A stretch of 64,000 nucleotides of DNA from an uncultured Methanobrevibacter sp. (GTDB taxonomy: Archaea; Methanobacteriota; Methanobacteria; Methanobacteriales; Methanobacteriaceae), in NCBI RefSeq assembly GCF_902788255.1, contig NZ_CADAJR010000006.1, forward strand, positions 1 to 64,000, given 5' to 3'. How positions within the stretch are numbered: position 1 is the stretch's first letter; each line of letters starts with the position of its first letter. The notes under the pieces are model-generated. The model had not been told where the DNA came from, made no database searches, and was given only the letters and a program-made list of their open reading frames with translations. Positions 35,838 through 45,204 of the stretch are shown in pieces. A program made the position numbers and the translations under genes.

Positions 35838-36815
35838 ATGAGACCATGTGATATTTGCGGAACACTTAACTTCAAGGAGAATAACTATTGCACACACTGC
35901 GGAAATAAGTTGATATTGGAGCATATCTGTCCTTTTTGTGGTGAGAGCAATGGAGACCTTGCAACATACTGCATCAAATGCGGAAACCAGATGAATCCTG
36001 TAACTATAGATGATTTCGATACACTTTTTAGTGAGTTCAACCAGAACCTTCTGGAAAATGCCCATATATCTAATGAGGATTATCTTCAGATTTTATCAAA
36101 CATTTTCATTCGGGCCGATTATATTGATGTATGGGGAGATTCAATCAAAAACAAGATTTTAAACCTTGCAAGCATATTTACCGTATGCAAGCCAAAGGCA
36201 AGGGGTTATGAAAGGGGATATATATTCCTTGGAAATGGGATATATTATGATGACAGACTTGATGATTCAGTACAGGTTGCCACTATAATCCATGAATTGG
36301 GGCATTTTTTCATGTTCAGCATCATTGAAAGTTTATTATGTCATGTTTTCAAAGTAAGACCCTCATCAACCCTTCAAAGTTTTGTCTGGTTTTTTTTAAA
36401 GCTTCCCGAATTTGAAATAATGAGCGAATACTGTGCCCATACCGTTGAGGGCAGATTCATACCATACGGCTATCAGAATTATGGATCTTTCAATCTATTG
36501 GTTGAAAACACACCAATTGATGATGAGTCATTGAATATAATGATTAAATTGGGCAATTCCTTTGCAAATGAGATAATTGTATATCTGGAAAAATATATTG
36601 ATGATGAGTTAAGAAATGAAATAAAGTTACAGTACAGAAAGGATCTGACTCCGCCAACGCATGAATCAATATTTACGGAAACTGATAAATGTGTATCAAT
36701 AGAAATTAAAAATGAGCTTTTATTAAAAATGTTGTCTGAAATTTTAAAAGAAGTTCCAACCACTGATGATTTGGAAGAATTGGAAAGTATAAAAGAAGGA
36801 ATTGAATTAAGTTAG
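35838..36815 (+). CDS. Zinc-ribbon protein with HExxH (zincin-like) domain
   Basis: A 325-residue protein. Two N-terminal zinc ribbons (CDICGTLNFKENNYCTHCG and CPFCGESNGDLATYCIKCG) are followed by a domain with IIHELGHFFMFSI near residue 150, the HExxH of metallopeptidases. A possible third zinc ligand is in MSEYCAHTVEG downstream. The ribbons resemble those of the preceding protein, so the two could act together. The start ATG 35838 is preferred over TTG 35835. Protease activity is not proven. Confidence 0.65.
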   Translation: MRPCDICGTLNFKENNYCTHCGNKLILEHICPFCGESNGDLATYCIKCGNQMNPVTIDDFDTLFSEFNQNLLENAHISNEDYLQILSNIFIRADYIDVWGDSIKNKILNLASIFTVCKPKARGYERGYIFLGNGIYYDDRLDDSVQVATIIHELGHFFMFSIIESLLCHVFKVRPSSTLQSFVWFFLKLPEFEIMSEYCAHTVEGRFIPYGYQNYGSFNLLVENTPIDDESLNIMIKLGNSFANEIIVYLEKYIDDELRNEIKLQYRKDLTPPTHESIFTETDKCVSIEIKNELLLKMLSEILKEVPTTDDLEELESIKEGIELS

Positions 36816-36819
36816 ATTC

Positions 36820-37107
36820 CTACTCCTCGCTATCTTTCTCATTGATGTTTTCTAATACATCTTTGCCTGTATCAGTTAATCTGTATAACCTGCCTTTACG
36901 GGCTTCTTCATTAATACATTCAACAATGTCTTTACTTTTTAATTCGCTTAGGACTTTTGAAATATGATTGGTTCTGATTCCACTGTCTTGAGCAATTTTT
37001 GTTGGTATTTTAACATCGTCTCCAATTGATTTCAACGTTTTCTCCCTATATTTGGAAATTTGAACATATGAAGTTAATTTCAAAAGTTCATCGTTCTCTT
37101 TTACCAT
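36820..37107 (-). CDS. Small winged-helix regulator, paralog of 12881-13144
   Basis: A 95-residue winged-helix protein with recognition region KIAQDSGIRTNHISKVLSEL and wing ARKGRLYRLTDTGKD, very close to the 12881-13144 product (ECINEE and similar spacing). It is convergent with the zincin gene, with 4 bases between stops. Its own target may be divergent 37258 promoter, which lies 150 bases away. Confidence 0.72.
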   Translation of the reverse strand: MVKENDELLKLTSYVQISKYREKTLKSIGDDVKIPTKIAQDSGIRTNHISKVLSELKSKDIVECINEEARKGRLYRLTDTGKDVLENINEKDSEE

Positions 37108-37257
37108 GATTACTTATATGGTTGTTTATAATATAAAATAGTTTATAACATTATATAATTAAATTATGCACCTGTTAGGTAATTAATTTAAAACGATTAA
37201 ATACATATATATCTTGTGTTAAACATAGTATTGATTAATTATAATTAATTGATTGTT

Positions 37258-37902
37258 ATGAAATGTAGTAAATGTGGTTTTGAAAATAAAGACAAGGCAA
37301 AGTTCTGTACAAAATGTGGGAATTCATTGGCTGTGGAAGAGCCTCAACCTACCGCCAGCAGTTCTGGCAATTCAAAGATGATTATTTTTGCACTTATTGC
37401 CATTATAATCATTTTGGCAGGTACAATTGGCTACTTTGCATTGAGTTCAAACTCAGGCAATGTTCAAAGCGATGATGCTTCACAAAGTGCAGGTTCCAGC
37501 GAAAACAAGTCTGTAGACAATTCTGATGACAAGGATGATGAATCTGATTCAGCAAAGACAACTACTGTATCATCATCAAAATCTTCATCATCTTCCAGTG
37601 ATTCAAAGGATTGGGTGTCAATAGGAAGCTATTCCGGTTCAGGATCAGGTTCTCAAACTATTAATGTTCCTGCAGGAAAGATTATGGTAAAACTTTCAGC
37701 ATATCCGATTAAAAACTATGCAACTAACCATTTGTACGTTTCAGGTTCCAATGGTCAGTCTGGTGGAGTTGATTGGGGATCCAAAAGTGCAGTTGAAACC
37801 AGATCTGATTCATTTACATTCACCTCATCATCTGAAGAGGTATTTACTATAGACTATTATGAAACAGTAAGCTGGGAAGTTGAATTCTTTAGATATCAGT
37901 AA
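37258..37902 (+). CDS. Zinc-ribbon membrane-anchored protein with Ser/Asp-rich linker
   Basis: A 214-residue protein. A zinc ribbon (CSKCGFENKDKAKFCTKCG, residues 3-21) is followed by a membrane helix (about 40-62), a long Ser/Asp/Lys-rich linker (about 65-120), and a C-terminal beta domain with a G-S-G motif. The topology implies a cytoplasmic ribbon and an exported C-terminal domain. The start ATG 37258 is chosen over TTG 37249. A TATA-like ATACATATATAT begins at 37201. Confidence 0.6.
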   Translation: MKCSKCGFENKDKAKFCTKCGNSLAVEEPQPTASSSGNSKMIIFALIAIIIILAGTIGYFALSSNSGNVQSDDASQSAGSSENKSVDNSDDKDDESDSAKTTTVSSSKSSSSSSDSKDWVSIGSYSGSGSGSQTINVPAGKIMVKLSAYPIKNYATNHLYVSGSNGQSGGVDWGSKSAVETRSDSFTFTSSSEEVFTIDYYETVSWEVEFFRYQ

Positions 37903-37935
37903 GTGATTTAATATCACTTATCTTATTTTTTTTTG
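37901..37935 (+). terminator. Hairpin terminator
   Basis: AAGTGAT (37901-37907), loop TTAAT, ATCACTT (37913-37919), followed by a run of T. The stop of the preceding gene is part of the first arm. Confidence 0.55.
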
Positions 37936-37972
37936 CATAATTATTAATACATAAAATTATAGATTAATTACT

Positions 37973-38683
37973 ATGTTTTTTGATTTAAACGTTAAGGGTA
38001 GTGGCCTTGAAAATAATATAAAAATGGCCAAACAGGCTTCTGATTACGGTTGGGAGCATATTAACTTTTCTTATGGTCAAAATGATTTTCGTGATGCCCT
38101 GGATTTAAAGGATGAATTAAATGATAATTTGGATGGTATCATCGATTTTGACTATACTCTGGAGGTTAAATCAACAAACATTAATGAAATCAGAAAGGCT
38201 GTAAACAAATTCAGGGACAAGGCATTGTGCATATCTGTTGTTGGAGGCGATTTGAAGGTCAACAGGGCCGTTTTGGAAAACATCAGAATTGACGTGCTCT
38301 CACGCCCGTATCTTAAAAGACACGATTCCGGTTTGAATCATGTGCTGGCTAAGGAGGCCCTTAACAATAATGTTGCAGTTGAGGTGTGCTTCAATGATAT
38401 TTTGAAAAGTTATCTGACTCCAAGGGCCAAGGTTATTTCAAACTTTAGGGATATCTACACATTATACAGGAAATTCGATTTTCCACTAGTTTTATCCTCA
38501 GGTGCACGGTCCATTTTTGATATTAGAACCACCCATGATTTTATGGCGGTATTCAGACAGACAGGATTGTCTGATGATGAGATTGAAAAGTCATTCAACA
38601 CCTCTCATGATATTCTAAAAAACAATAAAAACAGGTCTGATCTTATTTTCAGAGGTGTCAGGAGGGTTGATGATGAAGCTTAA
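37973..38683 (+). CDS. rnp3: RNase P protein component 3 (Rpp30)
   Basis: A 236-residue TIM-barrel-like protein of archaeal/eukaryal RNase P, which trims the 5' end of tRNA precursors. It has the expected opening MFFDLNVKGSG, a mid-region LSRPYLKRHDSGLNHVLAK, and VLSSGARSIFDIRTTHD. It overlaps rnp2 by 11 bases, the usual pairing (Rpp30 and Pop5 bind each other). Confidence 0.9.
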   Translation: MFFDLNVKGSGLENNIKMAKQASDYGWEHINFSYGQNDFRDALDLKDELNDNLDGIIDFDYTLEVKSTNINEIRKAVNKFRDKALCISVVGGDLKVNRAVLENIRIDVLSRPYLKRHDSGLNHVLAKEALNNNVAVEVCFNDILKSYLTPRAKVISNFRDIYTLYRKFDFPLVLSSGARSIFDIRTTHDFMAVFRQTGLSDDEIEKSFNTSHDILKNNKNRSDLIFRGVRRVDDEA

Positions 38684-39029
38684 GGTCCTTCCACCTACAC
38701 TGAGAAAAAACAATAGATATCTGACACTGGATATCAAATGCGATTCAGAAATTAACAAGGATGAACTTGTCGGCCTTGTGTGGGACACCTGTGTTCGATT
38801 TCAGGGTGAATGCATGACTTCCAATTTTAATTTATGGGTGATGAGATTCTATGAATTTGAAAAGAATGATGATTATATCCATTACAAATCAATTATCAGA
38901 TGCCAAAGGGATATCACTGATGAGGTCCGATCTTCACTAGCATTGGTTAGGAAATACAACGGCAAACTGATTTCCATCACTACCATAGGAATGTCCGGAA
39001 CAATAAATGCATCACAAAAATTCATTTAA
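38673..39029 (+). CDS. rnp2: RNase P protein component 2 (Pop5)
   Basis: A 118-residue protein beginning MKLKVLPPTLRKNNRYLTLDI, typical of archaeal Pop5, and containing RCQRDITDEVRSSLALV. ATG 38673 is preferred; ATG 38670 is one codon earlier. CAGGAGGG lies just upstream. It forms a heterotetramer with Rpp30 in the enzyme. The proteasome-exosome genes follow on the same strand after a 215-base promoter region. Confidence 0.9.
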   Translation: MKLKVLPPTLRKNNRYLTLDIKCDSEINKDELVGLVWDTCVRFQGECMTSNFNLWVMRFYEFEKNDDYIHYKSIIRCQRDITDEVRSSLALVRKYNGKLISITTIGMSGTINASQKFI

Positions 39030-39244
39030 TTACTTTTAGTTAGAAAAAAATAGAAAACTTTATTAATTAATATCTTTATAAATACTATTGGATTTATGGA
39101 AAAAAGAATAAAATAATAATTTTAATATTCTTTCTTCAAGAAATTAAAATTAAAAATTTGCCTTTTCATGGAAGATTTGGGTTTATTTTTTTTAAGTTGT
39201 CGAAATTAAATTATGATATTTATAAAAAAATATGAGGTATAAAT

Positions 39245-40021
39245 ATGCAACCTTTACAAAATGCTGGATATGATAGGGCTATTACTGTATTTAGCCCAGA
39301 TGGAAGACTTTTCCAAGTAGAATATGCAAGAGAAGCTGTAAAAAGAGGAACAACATCAATAGGTGTTAAAAGTTCAGAGGGTATTGTTTTAGCTGTCGAC
39401 AAAAGAACCACCTCTAAACTGGTGGAAGCATCATCTATCGAAAAGATTTTCAAAATAGATGAACATATTGGAGCAGCTACTTCTGGTCTTGTTGCAGATG
39501 CAAGAGCATTAGTTGAAAGGGCAAGAGTTGAAGCACAAATCAATAAAATTACCTACTCAGAACCAATTCGCGTAACAAGCCTGTCCAAGAAGTTATGTGA
39601 CATGCTTCAGTTATATACTCAAAATGGTGGAGTAAGGCCATTCGGTTCCGCTTTAATCATTGGTGGAATATATAACGGAAAATGCAAACTCTTTGAAACC
39701 GATCCAAGTGGAGCATTAATTGAATATAAGGCAACTGCAATCGGTTCAGGAAGATCCGCTGCAATGGACATCTTTGAAGAAAAATATGAAGATGACCTTT
39801 CATTAGAGGATGCTATCAAATTAGCATTGACCGCTATCAATGAAGCAACCGACCATGAAACCACTTCAAACAATGTGGAAATTGCAGTAATTAAACTTGA
39901 AGATGAAAAATACGAAAAACTCGCTCAAGATGAAGTTCAAAAATTCATCGATGAAGTAATTCCTAAAGAAGAGGAAGAAGAAAGCGAAGAAGAATCTGAA
40001 GAGGATTCCGAAGAAGAATAA
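39245..40021 (+). CDS. psmA: Proteasome alpha subunit
   Basis: A 258-residue alpha-type subunit forming the outer rings of the 20S proteasome. The opening [24 protein letters not shown] is the alpha signature that gates the pore. The C-terminal tail is unusually acidic (about 20 residues, mostly Glu). ATG 39245 follows GAGGT. It heads the gene run psmA-sdo1-rrp4-rrp41-rrp42, tying protein breakdown to RNA processing. Confidence 0.93.
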   Translation: MQPLQNAGYDRAITVFSPDGRLFQVEYAREAVKRGTTSIGVKSSEGIVLAVDKRTTSKLVEASSIEKIFKIDEHIGAATSGLVADARALVERARVEAQINKITYSEPIRVTSLSKKLCDMLQLYTQNGGVRPFGSALIIGGIYNGKCKLFETDPSGALIEYKATAIGSGRSAAMDIFEEKYEDDLSLEDAIKLALTAINEATDHETTSNNVEIAVIKLEDEKYEKLAQDEVQKFIDEVIPKEEEEESEEESEEDSEEE

Positions 40022-40054
40022 TTATTTTCTAATTAATTGTTGGGAGATGCTTTG

Positions 40055-40756
40055 ATGGTAAATGTTGATGAAGCTATTATCGCTAAATATGAGTACATGG
40101 GTGAACACTTTGAAATATTGGTTGACCCGGACTTAGCAGCAGATTTTCGTAATCCTGATGGCCCAGATGTTGCCATCGAAGATCTTTTGGCTGTTGAAGA
40201 AATTTTCAAAGATTCCAAAAAAGGAGATAAGGCTTCCGATGAAGCTATGAATAAGATATTCGAAACTACAGATCCTATTGAAGTTTCTAAAATCATACTT
40301 GAAAAGGGAACTGTACAACTGACTGCCGACCAGAAAAGAAAGATGCAGGAGGATAAAAGAAAACTTGTTATTAATAAGATTGCCCGTGAAGCAATCAATC
40401 CTCAAAATGGACTACCTCATCCGGTTCAAAGAATTGAAAATGCCTGTGATGAGGCCAAGGTAAAATTTGATCCATTCACATCAGTAGACCAGCAAGTTCA
40501 GTCAGCGCTAAAAGCCATCAAACCACTTATTCCAATCCGTTTTGAAAGAGTTAAAGTTGCCGTAAGACTTCCGGGTTCAGCAGCAGGAAGCGCTTATAAT
40601 GTAATCCATGGATTTGGAGAAATCATCAATGAGGAATGGCAACAGGACGGCTCATGGATAGGTATTATTGAAATGCCTGGTGGTCTTCAAAATAATTTTG
40701 CTGCAAAGATGGCTGAAATTTCAGGCGGAGAGGCAGAAACCAAAACAATTAATTAA
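40055..40756 (+). CDS. sdo1: Ribosome maturation protein, SBDS/SDO1 family
   Basis: A 233-residue homologue of human SBDS, which helps release a maturation factor from the large ribosomal subunit. Recognised parts are the opening [25 protein letters not shown], the helical mid-domain [24 protein letters not shown] with PHPVQRIE, and a ferredoxin-like C-terminal domain. ATG 40055 has GGGAGATG upstream; homologues match this start. Second gene of the superoperon. Confidence 0.92.
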   Translation: MVNVDEAIIAKYEYMGEHFEILVDPDLAADFRNPDGPDVAIEDLLAVEEIFKDSKKGDKASDEAMNKIFETTDPIEVSKIILEKGTVQLTADQKRKMQEDKRKLVINKIAREAINPQNGLPHPVQRIENACDEAKVKFDPFTSVDQQVQSALKAIKPLIPIRFERVKVAVRLPGSAAGSAYNVIHGFGEIINEEWQQDGSWIGIIEMPGGLQNNFAAKMAEISGGEAETKTIN

Positions 40757-40781
40757 ATCAATTTCATTTTAATGGGATATT

Positions 40782-41708
40782 ATGATACATGTGGAAAATA
40801 AAGATTTAGTTATTCCAGGTCAAATATTGGCCGATGACGAATACTATTCAGGAAGAGGTACCTTTAAGGAGAATGGTAAAGTTTGCTCTTCTTTATTAGG
40901 TCGTGTTTCTTTAAGGAATAAGAAAATTAGAGTTATTCCTTTAAAAAGCAAATATGTTCCTAAGAAAGGAGATGTCGTAATCGGTAAGATTAAAGATGTA
41001 AGATTTTCAATGTGGGATGTAGACATCAATTCACCATATTCCGGAATTTTACCTGCCTTTGAAGTGTTTGGACGTGAGAAAAAAGAACTCAACAAAGTAT
41101 TTGATGTTGGGGATGTTCTATTTTTAAGAGTTGTCGAAGTTGATGAAATCAAAAAGGCAAAACTCGGTTTGAAAGGTAGAGGAATGGGTAAATTCAAAGG
41201 AGGAATAATCGTAGACATTGCTCCAACCAAAGTTCCTAGATTAATCGGTAAGAAAGGCTCCATGATCAACATGATTAAAGACAAGACAAAATGTAAAATC
41301 GTTGTTGGTCAAAATGGACTTGTTTGGGTTAAAGGAAATGAAGATATGGAACAACTTACCCGTGATATAATTCATTTAATTGAAGCTGAAGCTCATACTT
41401 CCGGTTTAACTAATAAAATTAAGAACAAATTGTACTTAGCTATTGATGGAGAATTGCCTCCTGAAGAGGTTGAAGAAGCTGAAGAAGAATTTGTTTTAGA
41501 AAAACCTACACTTCAAAATTTTAAAGAAGAATTAGAACAAGAAGAAAGAGAAGCTGAAGAAAAAGCTGCGGAAGAGAAAAAAGAGAAAAAAGAAAAACCA
41601 GATATTGGTGAAGTTATAGAAGAATTTAAAAGAAAAAATAAAAGCAAAGATGGCTCATTATCCTATGGGGATAACTCCAATAACTCTTTTATATTAAACA
41701 ATAAATGA
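40782..41708 (+). CDS. rrp4: Exosome RNA-binding subunit Rrp4
   Basis: A 308-residue cap protein of the archaeal exosome with an N-terminal domain ([17 protein letters not shown]), an S1 domain (about 65-135) and a KH domain ([19 protein letters not shown]). The C-terminal 70 residues are a Glu/Lys-rich tail longer than usual. Rrp4 threads RNA to the Rrp41 site. It lies in the expected order before rrp41. Confidence 0.93.
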   Translation: MIHVENKDLVIPGQILADDEYYSGRGTFKENGKVCSSLLGRVSLRNKKIRVIPLKSKYVPKKGDVVIGKIKDVRFSMWDVDINSPYSGILPAFEVFGREKKELNKVFDVGDVLFLRVVEVDEIKKAKLGLKGRGMGKFKGGIIVDIAPTKVPRLIGKKGSMINMIKDKTKCKIVVGQNGLVWVKGNEDMEQLTRDIIHLIEAEAHTSGLTNKIKNKLYLAIDGELPPEEVEEAEEEFVLEKPTLQNFKEELEQEEREAEEKAAEEKKEKKEKPDIGEVIEEFKRKNKSKDGSLSYGDNSNNSFILNNK

Positions 41709-41733
41709 TTCTTCAAAAATAGAGGTTGATATG

Positions 41734-42426
41734 ATGTCAGATTTAATAAGAGATGATGGTAGGAAATTTGATGAATTACGTCCTATTAAGATTGAAGCTG
41801 GAGTTTTAGAACGTGCAGATGGTTCAGCTTACTTGGAAGTTGGTGGAAATAAAATATTAGTTGCAGTTTATGGTCCTAGAGAATCATACATTAGAAGATT
41901 ACTTGAACCAAATACCGGTGTTATCAGATGCAGATATAACATGGCACCGTTTTCTGTAGATGACAGAAAAAGACCTGGTCCTGACAGAAGGTCTTCTGAA
42001 ATTTCCAAAATCACCGCTGATGCATTAAGGCCAGCTTTAATGTTGGAAAATTATCCAAGATCAATGATTGACGTTTATATTGAAGTAATTGAAGCGGAAG
42101 GTGGAACCCGTTGTGCAGGTATTACCGCTGCTTCCGTTGCGCTTGTCGATGCAGGAGTGCCTATGAAAGATATCGTAGTGGGCTGTGCTGCAGGTAAAGT
42201 TTATGATGAAATTGTTCTTGACTTATCTGAAAAAGAAGATAAGGAAGGTCAGGCTGATGTTCCAATAGCTATGATGCCAAGAACCGGTGAAATCACATTA
42301 CTGCAAAGTGACGGTGACTTGACTGAAGAGGAATTTGCAAAAGCAATCGATTTGGCTATGGAAGGATGTCGTAAAGTAAACGAGATTCAAAAAGAAGCCT
42401 TAATGAAAAAATATTCTATTGAATAG
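41734..42426 (+). CDS. rrp41: Exosome catalytic subunit Rrp41
   Basis: A 230-residue RNase PH-like subunit holding the phosphorolytic active site of the exosome. Recognised: [40 protein letters not shown], and [22 protein letters not shown]. The codon pair ATGATG gives two starts (41731, 41734), with GAGGT upstream favouring the second. Followed 12 bases later by rrp42. Confidence 0.93.
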   Translation: MSDLIRDDGRKFDELRPIKIEAGVLERADGSAYLEVGGNKILVAVYGPRESYIRRLLEPNTGVIRCRYNMAPFSVDDRKRPGPDRRSSEISKITADALRPALMLENYPRSMIDVYIEVIEAEGGTRCAGITAASVALVDAGVPMKDIVVGCAAGKVYDEIVLDLSEKEDKEGQADVPIAMMPRTGEITLLQSDGDLTEEEFAKAIDLAMEGCRKVNEIQKEALMKKYSIE

Positions 42427-42438
42427 GGGGTGGAAGAT

Positions 42439-43224
42439 ATGGAGATAGTACCAGAAATTACAAGAAGAAGTATTGTAAATCTTGTCCGCAATGATAAAAG
42501 AGAAGATGGCAGAGCACTTGATGAATATAGGGACATTTCTATTGAAACTAATGTTATTTCTAAAGCTGAAGGTTCCGCTCGTGTAAAACTTGGAGGAACT
42601 CAAGTTATTGTAGGTATTAAACCACAAATTGGAAGTCCCTTCCCAGACACTCCGGATGTAGGGGTATTAATGACCAACTGTGAAATGTTGCCAATGGCTG
42701 ACCCTACCTTTGAACCAGGACCACCTAGTGAAGATTCAATCGAACTTGCGCGTGTAGTCGACAGGGGTATTCGTGAAAGTGAATTGGTGGAATTGGACAA
42801 ATTATGTATTGAAGAAGGAAAACACGTCTGGATGTTATTCATTGATTTACACATTATCGACAACTGCGGTAACCTTTTCGATGCATGTGAATTGGCTGTA
42901 ATGGCTGCTTTAAAATCCACAAAATTGCCTGTTGCAACTATTGTCGATGAAGAAGTTGTCGTCAGTGAAGAAGAAACCTTCGACTTACCGATCAATAATG
43001 AATTGGCTTTATGTACTTTCGTTAAAATCGGTGATAAGATGGTAATCGACCCAACATTATCCGAAGAAAGAGTAGCTAGTGCACGTTTAAATGTTGGTGT
43101 CACAAAAGATGGTCACATCTGTTCCATGCAGAAAGGTGGACAGGAACCATTAACCAAAGACGATATTTTATTCGCTGTCAATAAGGCAGTAACAAAAACA
43201 AAAGAGTTAATAGAACATCTTTAA
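42439..43224 (+). CDS. rrp42: Exosome subunit Rrp42
   Basis: A 261-residue RNase PH-like partner of Rrp41 in the hexameric ring; it lacks its own activity but completes the site. The opening MEIVPEITRRSIVNLVRNDKRE matches archaeal Rrp42. ATG 42439 is preferred over GTG 42430. Its last 4 bases overlap the convergent mobA, so the ribosomal/RNA polymerase genes that often follow are absent here. Confidence 0.93.
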   Translation: MEIVPEITRRSIVNLVRNDKREDGRALDEYRDISIETNVISKAEGSARVKLGGTQVIVGIKPQIGSPFPDTPDVGVLMTNCEMLPMADPTFEPGPPSEDSIELARVVDRGIRESELVELDKLCIEEGKHVWMLFIDLHIIDNCGNLFDACELAVMAALKSTKLPVATIVDEEVVVSEEETFDLPINNELALCTFVKIGDKMVIDPTLSEERVASARLNVGVTKDGHICSMQKGGQEPLTKDDILFAVNKAVTKTKELIEHL

Positions 43225-43850
43225 ATGTCCTCTGGACGATTAAGATTTCTAAATTCTTTTTTTTCTATTTTTTTATTATCAATCAAGACAAATTTTGTAT
43301 CTATTTTTTCAATGAGTCCCTTTATGTGAAGAATGTCCTGTGATATCAGACCTTCAATTTCGGGAATGATGTTTTTGCTGTAGATTGAATGCAGTGGCTC
43401 GGATGTTTTCAATTTGTTTTCGCTGTCGTGGTATGGCACAACTGCATCGAAGGATTCATCGATTTCATTAAAAATAGTGCTTATATAGGATGCTGATACA
43501 TATGGGCTGTCACATGGAAGTACCAGTGAATATTTTCCGGTGATTTGGGCGAGTCCGGTAAGTATTCCAGGCATGGGGCCCTTATCTTTGATTTTGTCCT
43601 CAACAAATCTGATGGTATAGGTGTAATCTGAAGGGTCAATAAACTTACTATATTTCGCAATCCTTTCAGGGTTGTTTAAAACGATGATGGCTTCAGAAAT
43701 TTGATGGTTTAAAGTAGTAAGAATATGTTTAATCATAGGTTTATTTTGAATAATCATAGATCCCTTGTCCTGACCCATTCTACTACTTTTACCTCCACAT
43801 AATATTATGCAAGATTTAATATTTTCACCATTTTCAATATCGTTACTCAT
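43221..43850 (-). CDS. mobA: Molybdenum cofactor guanylyltransferase
   Basis: A 209-residue nucleotidyltransferase that adds GMP to molybdopterin for Mo/W enzymes such as formylmethanofuran dehydrogenase. The signature is CGGKSSRMGQDKGSM near residue 18, then LPCDSPYVSASYI. It ends overlapping rrp42 by 4 bases and is transcribed alone on the minus strand. Confidence 0.88.
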   Translation of the reverse strand: MSNDIENGENIKSCIILCGGKSSRMGQDKGSMIIQNKPMIKHILTTLNHQISEAIIVLNNPERIAKYSKFIDPSDYTYTIRFVEDKIKDKGPMPGILTGLAQITGKYSLVLPCDSPYVSASYISTIFNEIDESFDAVVPYHDSENKLKTSEPLHSIYSKNIIPEIEGLISQDILHIKGLIEKIDTKFVLIDNKKIEKKEFRNLNRPEDI

Positions 43851-43867
43851 ATTAAATCCTCCAAAAT

Positions 43868-44626
43868 CTATTTTACGTATACATCTGCGTCTTCGTCAAA
43901 CGGATTTGTACGAATGATTAATGCAATCATGTATGGATGATGTTTATACAGGTATCTTAAATAATAAACCCATTCATAAACCAGTTTGTTGTATACTCTT
44001 TGCATATCTCCATTTAAATGACCAAAATCGGCATCATTGACCAATGCAAGATCGGTTCTGTGTTCCAATTCTTCATCAAGGTGAAGAATGGCATTTATTA
44101 AACCAGTAAACTCTTCTTTTTCAAGCAGGTTTGGATTGTTGATTAGATTGATGATGAATTCTCTTTTGCCAACAAGCAGGGTTCTTAAGTTTTCCAAAAA
44201 CTCTTCCCTTTCTTCAGGTGCAATGTCTGCCTGGAAATCAATGGAAGCGTTTTTAAGTTCATCCAGTTTTGCATCAAAGTCCTTTTCATCCCAATTTTTA
44301 ATGGATTTCAGGGTTTGGGTATCTGCATTATATTTGTTGACAGCACTTAACTGTCCAATCAAATCGTTTCCAAGTTCTGAAAAGAAAGTGCTCATAAGCA
44401 TGTCCAATTTTTCAAGCATGGCTTCTTTTTCTTTTCTTTCAATAATTTCATCAAGTAGGAACGCTACAATAAGTATGTCCACAGGAATGAATCCCAAATG
44501 TGTCCATATATATGAAATAATATGTTCCGCATCACCTAATACAAGGTAATTTGACCCATATATGATTATTATCAGTATAACCATCAGTATGGAAAATTTT
44601 GCTTTCCAGCTTAAACGTTTGCTCAT
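43868..44626 (-). CDS. Hypothetical two-helix membrane protein
   Basis: A 252-residue protein with two membrane helices (about 11-28 and 42-58) and a long helical cytoplasmic part with coiled-coil character. No motif or family is recognised. It lies between mobA (17 bases) and cbiT (14 bases), all on the minus strand. The role is unknown. Confidence 0.6.
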   Translation of the reverse strand: MSKRLSWKAKFSILMVILIIIIYGSNYLVLGDAEHIISYIWTHLGFIPVDILIVAFLLDEIIERKEKEAMLEKLDMLMSTFFSELGNDLIGQLSAVNKYNADTQTLKSIKNWDEKDFDAKLDELKNASIDFQADIAPEEREEFLENLRTLLVGKREFIINLINNPNLLEKEEFTGLINAILHLDEELEHRTDLALVNDADFGHLNGDMQRVYNKLVYEWVYYLRYLYKHHPYMIALIIRTNPFDEDADVYVK

Positions 44627-44640
44627 TTTATTGTCTCCAA

Positions 44641-45204
44641 TTATCTTTTTTTAGCAGTAATGATAGCTATTGGGTTTTCACTGATCATTAGAACTCCTCT
44701 GTCAAGAATTCTTCCGTTTGAAACATTAACTTCCATTAATTTAGGGTTATAACCTAAACTTTTGAGCTTGTTGACTGCTTCAACCTTTGTGTCAACCAGA
44801 ATAGCTGTTATGAGTATTCTGCCCTTTGAATTTAGTTTTTCATCAACGATATCGAGAATATTTTCAAGCTGCTTGCCGCTGCCTCCAACAATGGCAATGT
44901 CAATATCGTCTATATCTTTAAGAGCATTTGCCCCATCATCGTTGATTAGTGTGACATTGTCTCCAAGTCCGAATTTCTTAAGATTTTTACCGGTCACTTC
45001 AATCGCTTCCGGATTGGTGTCGATTGAAATCACTTCACGGGCTCTCTGTGAAAATTCACAGGTAATGCCTCCGGTTCCACATCCGCAATCCACAACCTTG
45101 TCGCTTGAAGTCACTTCTGATTTGTATAAAAGTATGGCTCTTATGGCCTCTTTTGTTGGCCCTGGAACGTCACAGGATTTGATAAAGTCCTTATCATCTA
45201 ACAT
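44641..45204 (-). CDS. cbiT: Cobalt-precorrin-6B/8W C15-methyltransferase (decarboxylating)
   Basis: A 187-residue methyltransferase of vitamin B12-type corrinoid synthesis. The SAM site VVDCGCGTGGITCEF is near residue 38; SIDTNPEAIEVTGKNL is motif II. The single-domain form is typical of archaea. It begins one base after the preceding ubiX-like gene's stop. Corrinoids carry methyl groups in methanogenesis. Confidence 0.9.
   Translation of the reverse strand: MLDDKDFIKSCDVPGPTKEAIRAILLYKSEVTSSDKVVDCGCGTGGITCEFSQRAREVISIDTNPEAIEVTGKNLKKFGLGDNVTLINDDGANALKDIDDIDIAIVGGSGKQLENILDIVDEKLNSKGRILITAILVDTKVEAVNKLKSLGYNPKLMEVNVSNGRILDRGVLMISENPIAIITAKKR

Noticed and set aside
37973-39029. Possible RNase P RNA near the RNase P protein genes
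   Set aside because: No GC-rich structured RNA of sufficient length is present in the flanking gaps.
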